Origin: Streptomyces sp. WZ.A104
GTDB taxonomy: Bacteria > Actinomycetota > Actinomycetes > Streptomycetales > Streptomycetaceae
Direction: 5' to 3'
Length of the DNA: 64,000 nucleotides
Assembly (NCBI RefSeq): GCF_002382885.1
Contig: NZ_NWVL01000015.1
Span: 54,445-118,444 of the forward strand
Shown here in pieces: positions 59,998 through 64,000 of this stretch. The position numbers and the translations under genes were made by a program. Each line of letters starts with the position of its first letter. Within the stretch, counting starts at the first letter, position 1. The notes beneath the pieces are model-generated. The model was not told the DNA's origin. It searched no databases and worked only from the letters and a program-made list of their open reading frames with translations.

Positions 59998-60358
59998 GAC
60001 GTCGGCCTGGAGAAGGGCACCACCACGATCGGCAGCACCCGGACCCTGGCCTACGGTCCGAAGCGGCCGCGCGGGAAGCGTTCCGTGGTGATCGAGAAGG
60101 ATGCCAAGAGTGAGGCCGGGGAACGCGCCCGCCCTCTCCCCGTTCCCACATGGAACGGGGAGCGCGCGTTCCGCAAGATCCAGGTGGCCGAACGGCTCGC
60201 AGCCAGGGACGCGTACGAGAACAGTGGCTACGTGATGGTGGACAAGCTTGGGCATCCGTGGAGGACGGACAAGCTGCGGCGCGAAGCGCATCTACGTGCA
60301 CCCTGACCAGCAGTCACTCCGGGCCGGGTCCGAGAAGCTGAACGAGCTGATCGGCTGA
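59998..60358 (+). pseudogene. Tyrosine integrase remnant with catalytic core deleted
   Basis: One frame gives VAERLAARDAYENSGYVMVD and LGHPWRTDKLRRE, the part before the catalytic core of Streptomyces ICE/phage integrases. The normal next 45-50 residues with the RxxH box are absent. From about 60282 another frame gives KRIYVHPDQQSLRAGSEKLN then ELIG and a stop. This end contains the catalytic Tyr (RIYVH). It lies 110 bases from the 3' end of tRNA-Arg, as expected for an integrase beside its att site. A short tandem tgatcggc repeat follows the stop (60348-60371). Confidence 0.8.
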
Positions 60359-60420
60359 TCGGCTGATCGCCCGAACAAGATCAACAGGCCGTGTGAGAAC
60401 AACGTGAGACGAAACGAGGA

Positions 60421-60453
60421 AGGCCCTGATCCTCCGGAGGAGGATCAGGGCCT
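60421..60453 (-). terminator. Terminator of tRNA-Arg
   Basis: aggccctgatcctcc pairs with ggaggatcagggcct around a short loop, 18 bases beyond the tRNA 3' end. Confidence 0.8.
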
Positions 60454-60470
60454 TGACCTGCTTTTTCTTG

Positions 60471-60543
60471 TGCACTCGGCAGGATTCGAACCTGCAACCT
60501 TCTGATCCGTAGTCAGATGCTCTATCCGTTAAGCTACGAGTGC
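60471..60543 (-). tRNA. tRNA-Arg (anticodon ACG)
   Basis: The complement begins GCACTCGTAGC and ends CCTGCCGAGTGC with discriminator A. The anticodon loop is CTACGGA, giving ACG (read ICG). T-arm GGTTCGAATCC is present and CCA is not encoded. It is the probable attachment site of the adjacent broken element. Confidence 0.97.
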
Positions 60544-60730
60544 TTGGCGTTCCGGGCTTTTTCTTCCCGGTCGGCGTTGCGGGAACAACATTACATGACC
60601 TGCGCCGTGACGCGAAATCCATTGGCCACACCGCCACTGACCTGCGAAAACAGCCTCCCGGGGCGGATCTCGGCCAGCCCCCGGCTCCGGCCCCGACGCG
60701 CCCTCCGTGCCCGTACGCGTCCTGGAACGG

Positions 60731-60763
60731 CCGAAGCCCCGTGCCAGGGGCACGGGGCTTCGG
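60731..60763 (-). terminator. Terminator of tRNA-Ser(GCT)
   Basis: ccgaagccccgtgcc pairs perfectly with ggcacggggcttcgg, directly after the 3' end of the tRNA (minus strand). Confidence 0.85.
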
Positions 60764-60770
60764 GGTGGAG

Positions 60771-60861
60771 CGGAGGCGGAGGGATTTGAACCCTCGATGG
60801 GCTTTAAGACCCAAACCGCATTAGCAGTGCGGCGCCATAGACCGGACTAGGCGACGCCTCC
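60771..60861 (-). tRNA. tRNA-Ser (anticodon GCT)
   Basis: On the complement, GGAGGCG pairs with CGCCTCC, discriminator G. The anticodon stem CCGCA/TGCGG encloses CTGCTAA (GCT). A long variable arm and GGTTCAAATCC make a standard class II serine tRNA for AGC/AGU codons. Confidence 0.97.
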
Positions 60862-61150
60862 TCCACACACCTCGCGCGGACGCGAGTGGTGCGTGCAGAT
60901 GATGACACAGTCGAACGTCGTGCCACCAATCGCCGCCAACGTTACTAGCCCTGCGGGTGCCAGGGCAAAGCCGTTCGGCATGATGGCGCAACGTCCGGGC
61001 GCGGCGCGCGTTAGAGAGGGGTGGGGGCCGCGGGCCTCCGTCAGCCGTCGTCGTCAGTCAGCCGTCCGTCAGCCGTCGCGTCGGGGCGCGTCAGCGATCG
61101 TCCCTGGCAGCCCGTGGCCGACCGTGCCGCAGAGATCCTGGAGCTTCCGC

Positions 61151-61708
61151 ATGCTGCGCCGTCTCGCCCTCACCGCTCTCGTCCCGATCGCCGCGCTCGC
61201 CATCGCCGTACCGGCCTCCACCGCCACCGCCTCCGGGTCCGTGCCCTCGGCCCAGCCCACCTCCGGGCCGCTGGCAGCCGCCCGGCCCGCCCTCGGGCCA
61301 CTGCCCCTGCCGGTCCCGCCGCTGCCCGGGTTCCTGGACGACGGAAAGGGCAAGGGCGCGGCGGACGAGGCGCTGACCCGGCTCACCGTGACCGTGGGGA
61401 ACACCGGGGTCGCCGGGGCCGACGGGACCTTCGAGCTGGAGTGCGGGCCCACCGGGGGCAGCCACCCGCGGGGGCAGGCCGCCTGTGACCGGCTGGCGGA
61501 GGCCGGGGCCACCCGGGCCGGGCGGCAGGACCTGTTCCGGCCGACGCCCGAGGGCACCATGTGCACCATGATCTACGGCGGCGACGCCACCGCGCGCATC
61601 GTCGGCACCTGGGAGGGCCGGGCCGTGGACACCACCGCCAGCCGCAGCGACGGGTGCGAGATCGCCCGCTGGAACCGCCTGGTGCCGGTCCTCCCGGACG
61701 TCCGGTAG
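61151..61708 (+). CDS. Secreted subtilisin-inhibitor-like protein (SSI family)
   Basis: From ATG 61151 (RBS ggag) the 185-residue preprotein has a signal peptide (MLRRLALTALVPIAALAIAV, cleavage near TATA-SG). A Pro-rich spacer follows, then an SSI-like domain: LTRLTVTVGNTG, FELECGPTGGSHP, ACDRLAEAG, GTMCTMIYGGDATARIVGTW and DGCEIARWNRL. Four conserved cysteines form two disulfides in the family, and the reactive site is near CTM. It inhibits subtilisin- or trypsin-like proteases outside the cell and is typical of Streptomyces. Longer upstream starts to 60893 are unlikely. Confidence 0.9.
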   Translation: MLRRLALTALVPIAALAIAVPASTATASGSVPSAQPTSGPLAAARPALGPLPLPVPPLPGFLDDGKGKGAADEALTRLTVTVGNTGVAGADGTFELECGPTGGSHPRGQAACDRLAEAGATRAGRQDLFRPTPEGTMCTMIYGGDATARIVGTWEGRAVDTTASRSDGCEIARWNRLVPVLPDVR

Positions 61709-61715
61709 CGCCTTC

Positions 61716-61806
61716 CCTCCGGCAACCCCTTCCGTCCGGTCGCTGCGTCCGTCCGGTACCCCATCCGTCCGGCAGCCCTTTCCGTCCGGTACCCCTTCCC
61801 TCCGAG
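61716..61806 (+). repeat. Tandem 16-17 bp repeat, about six units
   Basis: The core ccgtccgg recurs at 61733, 61750, 61766 and 61783, flanked by variants ccctccgg at 61716 and ccctccga at 61799. Units resemble ccgtccggtacccctt. It lies 8 bases after the inhibitor stop codon in a 389-base gap. Confidence 0.8.
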
Positions 61807-61887
61807 CCCTTCGGCCGCGGCGTAAAGCTGTTCGTCGTCCTCCCGGCGGCCGAGGCCTCGCAGGCCCGGAGCCAGGCGCGGCTTCCC

Positions 61888-61919
61888 GCGTCCGCGCACG
61901 TCACACGGTGCGCGGACGC
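61888..61919. terminator. Hairpin in the gap before the PAS gene
   Basis: gcgtccgcgcac (61888-61899) pairs perfectly with gtgcgcggacgc (61908-61919). It probably terminates the inhibitor transcript. Confidence 0.7.
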
Positions 61920-62097
61920 TCACGTCAGGGGCCCGTGACGTGCACCGCGCGTACAGAACCTTGGTGAGAGCTCCCCCTCATCCGCCGCCCCCGGGGCCTC
62001 CCCTGCCCTTAGACTCCTCCAGTGACAGTCTGCGGCCCGAGGGGCAAGATGGGGCCCGCTGTCGGCAAGGTGCGGTAACCAGGGAGGAAGCGTCGTC

Positions 62098-64000
62098 GTG
62101 AGCAGCAGGCCATCCCGAGGCACTGCTCGCCTCGCAGCCATACTCGATGCCCTTCCGGACGGGCTTCTGCTCGTCAATTGCAACGGCACGGTCGTCAACG
62201 CCAACGCCATCGCCCTGGAGATGTTCGAGACGCCGGGCACCGCGCTCGTCGGTCGCGGACTGCTCGATCTGCTTCCGGAGTTCGACTCCAAGCTGATCCC
62301 GGGTTCGATGCGCCGGCCCGAGGCTGCGGACGAGCAGGGCAGGACCAAGCCGACGCGCATGATCGCGCGGCGCACGGACGGGCACGAGTACCCCGTCGAG
62401 GTCACCAGCGCGAGCCTCGACAGCGGGCAGGCCGCGTACAACGACATCCATTCCAGCTACACCGGCGACGAGCTCCTCATGATCGTCGTGCGGGATCTCT
62501 CCGGAACCGTCGACACCGAGGCCGAGCTGGCCCGTTCGCAGCGGCAGACCGAGATGATCCTGCGCGCCGCGTCCGAGGGCGTCGTCGGCACCGACACCGA
62601 CGGGCGCGTCGTCCTCGTCAACCCCGCCGCCGCCCAGATCCTCGGCTTCCGGGCCAGCGACCTCGGCGGCCAGGAGCTGCACCCGCTGATCCTGCACTCG
62701 CGGGCGGAGGGCGAGCCGTTCCCGTACGAGGATTCCCCGCTCGCCGACACCCTCAAGTCGGGGCGCAAGCACCGGGTTCGCGGCCAGGTGCTGTGGTCCA
62801 AGAGCGGCGCGCAGGTGCCGGTGGACCTGACGACCGCGCCGGTGCGCGACGGGGACCAGCTCGTCGGCGCGGTGATGACGTTCACCGACCGCCGCCCCTA
62901 CGAGGAGCTGTCCGCCCAGCACAAGAACGTCGTCGCCGAGCTGACCGCCAGCCACTCCGCCGAGGTCACCGCGCTCAAGGAAGCGCACACCGCCGAGGTG
63001 GAGGCGCTGAAGGAGGCCCACACCGCCGAGGCCAAGGAGCAGGCCGAGCGGATCGCCGCCCTGGGCGACCGGCACTCCCAGCTCACCGCGGTCCTCGGGG
63101 GTTCGCTGCGCGGGCCCCTGGAGGAGCTGCGCGGCGAGCTGTCCACGCTCGCCGCCGACCCGGCCGGGCAGCTGTGGCCCGAGGCCAACCAGATCCTGCA
63201 CCACCTCGCCGCCGGGTACGCCCGGATGACGACGCTCGTCGACAACGTGCTGGGCTACCAGCGTCTCGACGCCGGGGTGGAGGGGCTGCGCAAGGCCCCC
63301 GCGATGGTCGAAGGGATCGTGACCGGCGGTATCGACGGGGCCGTCGAGCTGATCGGGCCCGGACGCGCCCAGTTCGCCGTGCACACCCCGCCGATCGAGG
63401 CAGAGGTCGACGCCCGTCGGCTCGCGACCGCCATCGCCCATCTCGTCGCGGACGTCTGCGGCGTCGATTCGACCGGCAAGGCCCGGGCCGTTCCCGGGGG
63501 CGGTTACGTCGACTCGACCGTGGTCGTGGCCGCGGCCCAGCGCGGCGATGTCGTACGGATCGAGGTACGCGGGCCCTACGCCGGGGGCGACCCGGTGCAC
63601 GAGCCGATCGTGCGCGGCATCGTCCGGGCGCACGGCGGGGTGCTCCAGACGCACGAGATGCCGGGCATGAACGGCAGCGCGTACGTGCTCGACGTGCCGA
63701 TCGGCGCGGCTGCGGGCGCGATCGCTCCCCCGGAGGCCACGGAGACCCCGGAGGCCGTCGGACACGCCCCCGTGGCGGAGGCCGTTCCGGCGTCGCCCTC
63801 GTCGCCGGAAGGCGTCGGTGCGCCGGGCGTCACCAGCGGCGGGCGGCGGCGGGCCCGCCGGTCCTCCACCGACGCGTTCCTGGACAGCCCCGTCGGTACG
63901 CCGGAGGGCGCGGGCGCAGGCGAGGCCGAGGCCGTCGCGGCCTCCGCCCCTGACGACAGGGCGGGCGCCGAGCCGACCGGACGGCGGCGGGCGCGCCGCG
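62098..64000 (+). CDS. PAS-domain kinase-like protein, partial (runs off window)
   Basis: The start GTG 62098 has ggaggaag 9 bases upstream. The visible 634 codons encode two PAS domains (residues about 10-130: AILDALPDGLLLVNCNGTVV; about 150-270: AASEGVVGTDTDGRVVLVNP). A coiled coil with a repeated SAEVTALKEAH/TAEVEALKEAH unit follows, then a HisKA-like segment LTAVLGGSLRGPLEEL in which the usual SHELRTPL histidine is absent. A weak ATPase-like part (VDARRLATAIAHLVADVCGV, IVRGIVRAHGGVLQTHEM) and an Ala/Pro-rich tail with GGRRRARR repeats end the visible sequence. Actinobacterial relatives are long PAS hybrid proteins. No stop occurs before 64000. Autophosphorylation is doubtful. Confidence 0.8.
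   Translation, partial: MSSRPSRGTARLAAILDALPDGLLLVNCNGTVVNANAIALEMFETPGTALVGRGLLDLLPEFDSKLIPGSMRRPEAADEQGRTKPTRMIARRTDGHEYPVEVTSASLDSGQAAYNDIHSSYTGDELLMIVVRDLSGTVDTEAELARSQRQTEMILRAASEGVVGTDTDGRVVLVNPAAAQILGFRASDLGGQELHPLILHSRAEGEPFPYEDSPLADTLKSGRKHRVRGQVLWSKSGAQVPVDLTTAPVRDGDQLVGAVMTFTDRRPYEELSAQHKNVVAELTASHSAEVTALKEAHTAEVEALKEAHTAEAKEQAERIAALGDRHSQLTAVLGGSLRGPLEELRGELSTLAADPAGQLWPEANQILHHLAAGYARMTTLVDNVLGYQRLDAGVEGLRKAPAMVEGIVTGGIDGAVELIGPGRAQFAVHTPPIEAEVDARRLATAIAHLVADVCGVDSTGKARAVPGGGYVDSTVVVAAAQRGDVVRIEVRGPYAGGDPVHEPIVRGIVRAHGGVLQTHEMPGMNGSAYVLDVPIGAAAGAIAPPEATETPEAVGHAPVAEAVPASPSSPEGVGAPGVTSGGRRRARRSSTDAFLDSPVGTPEGAGAGEAEAVAASAPDDRAGAEPTGRRRARR

Noticed and set aside
59845..60306. Intact 153-residue gene after the Nudix gene
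   Set aside because: Only the later part resembles integrase and it shifts frame before the true C-terminus. The front has no homology or RBS, so it is treated as a pseudogene.
61716..61806. CRISPR-like repeats
   Set aside because: The 16-17 bp units are contiguous and degenerate, with no unique spacers.

Overview
The window looks like chromosomal DNA of a Streptomyces (or a close relative). It has very high GC, frequent GTG starts, many 4-base ATGA/GTGA gene overlaps, SigB/SigF-type sigma factors in tandem, a Streptomyces subtilisin-inhibitor gene and a DasR-type operator before a family-3 N-acetylhexosaminidase. All product names are read from translated sequence and motif memory; no database search was possible.

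Layout. 1-1.0 kb: tRNA-Ser(CGA) and two small membrane-associated proteins. 1.0-28.6 kb: a large specialised-metabolism locus built around a divergent pair, a LuxR-type regulator (16331, +) and a 49-residue secreted peptide (16037-16186, -). The left arm (minus strand, mostly overlapping genes) runs GTP cyclohydrolase II, RibD-like deaminase/reductase, GT2 glycosyltransferase, MFS, GT-like protein, WD40 protein, AsnO/VioC-like oxygenase, unknown, HAD phosphatase, phytanoyl-CoA-type dioxygenase, DUF6271-like protein, PLP decarboxylase, GNAT and MFS. The right arm (plus) runs radical SAM/SPASM enzyme, a hydrolase-aminotransferase fusion, LuxC-like reductase, LuxE-like ligase, a second phytanoyl-type dioxygenase and a glycosyltransferase. 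It is followed by a minus-strand Gfo/Idh dehydrogenase, zinc dehydrogenase and MFS. RibA, RibD and WD40 genes together recall the toxoflavin (azapteridine) pathway, so I infer a GTP-derived pyrimidine/azapteridine-type core that is heavily decorated.

28.6-43.9 kb: mostly ordinary chromosome. It holds an N-acetylhexosaminidase under a dre-like site, a SUMF1-fold protein, a small membrane protein, a Dabb protein, two SigB-family sigma factors, a lipoprotein, MarR plus MFS, a hydroxyacid dehydrogenase, MFS plus TetR with a palindromic operator, a secreted EEP-family nuclease/phosphatase and a beta-lactamase-fold hydrolase.

43.9-49.7 kb: a scarred locus. The end of a GT39 glycosyltransferase, a frameshifted start of a GT2 glycosyltransferase and an internally deleted histidine kinase remain beside an intact response regulator. 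Between the GT fragments sit about 4 kb of foreign genes: a mobile-element accessory protein, a resolvase tail, an AlkC-like DNA glycosylase, a transposase fragment and an MFS pump.

49.7-54.5 kb: amidohydrolase, DUF2797 protein, an ECF41 sigma factor with its oxidoreductase partner, and a YcxB-like protein. 54.6-60.5 kb: a probable integrated element at tRNA-Arg(ACG). It ends in a broken tyrosine integrase and carries a compact RiPP-like operon: a 39-residue candidate precursor, a glutaminase-less asparagine-synthetase homologue, a methyltransferase, two small proteins and a divergent Xre/TPR regulator, plus a Nudix hydrolase. 60.7-64 kb: tRNA-Ser(GCT), a secreted protease inhibitor, a 16-17 bp tandem repeat and a PAS-domain kinase-like protein cut by the window end.
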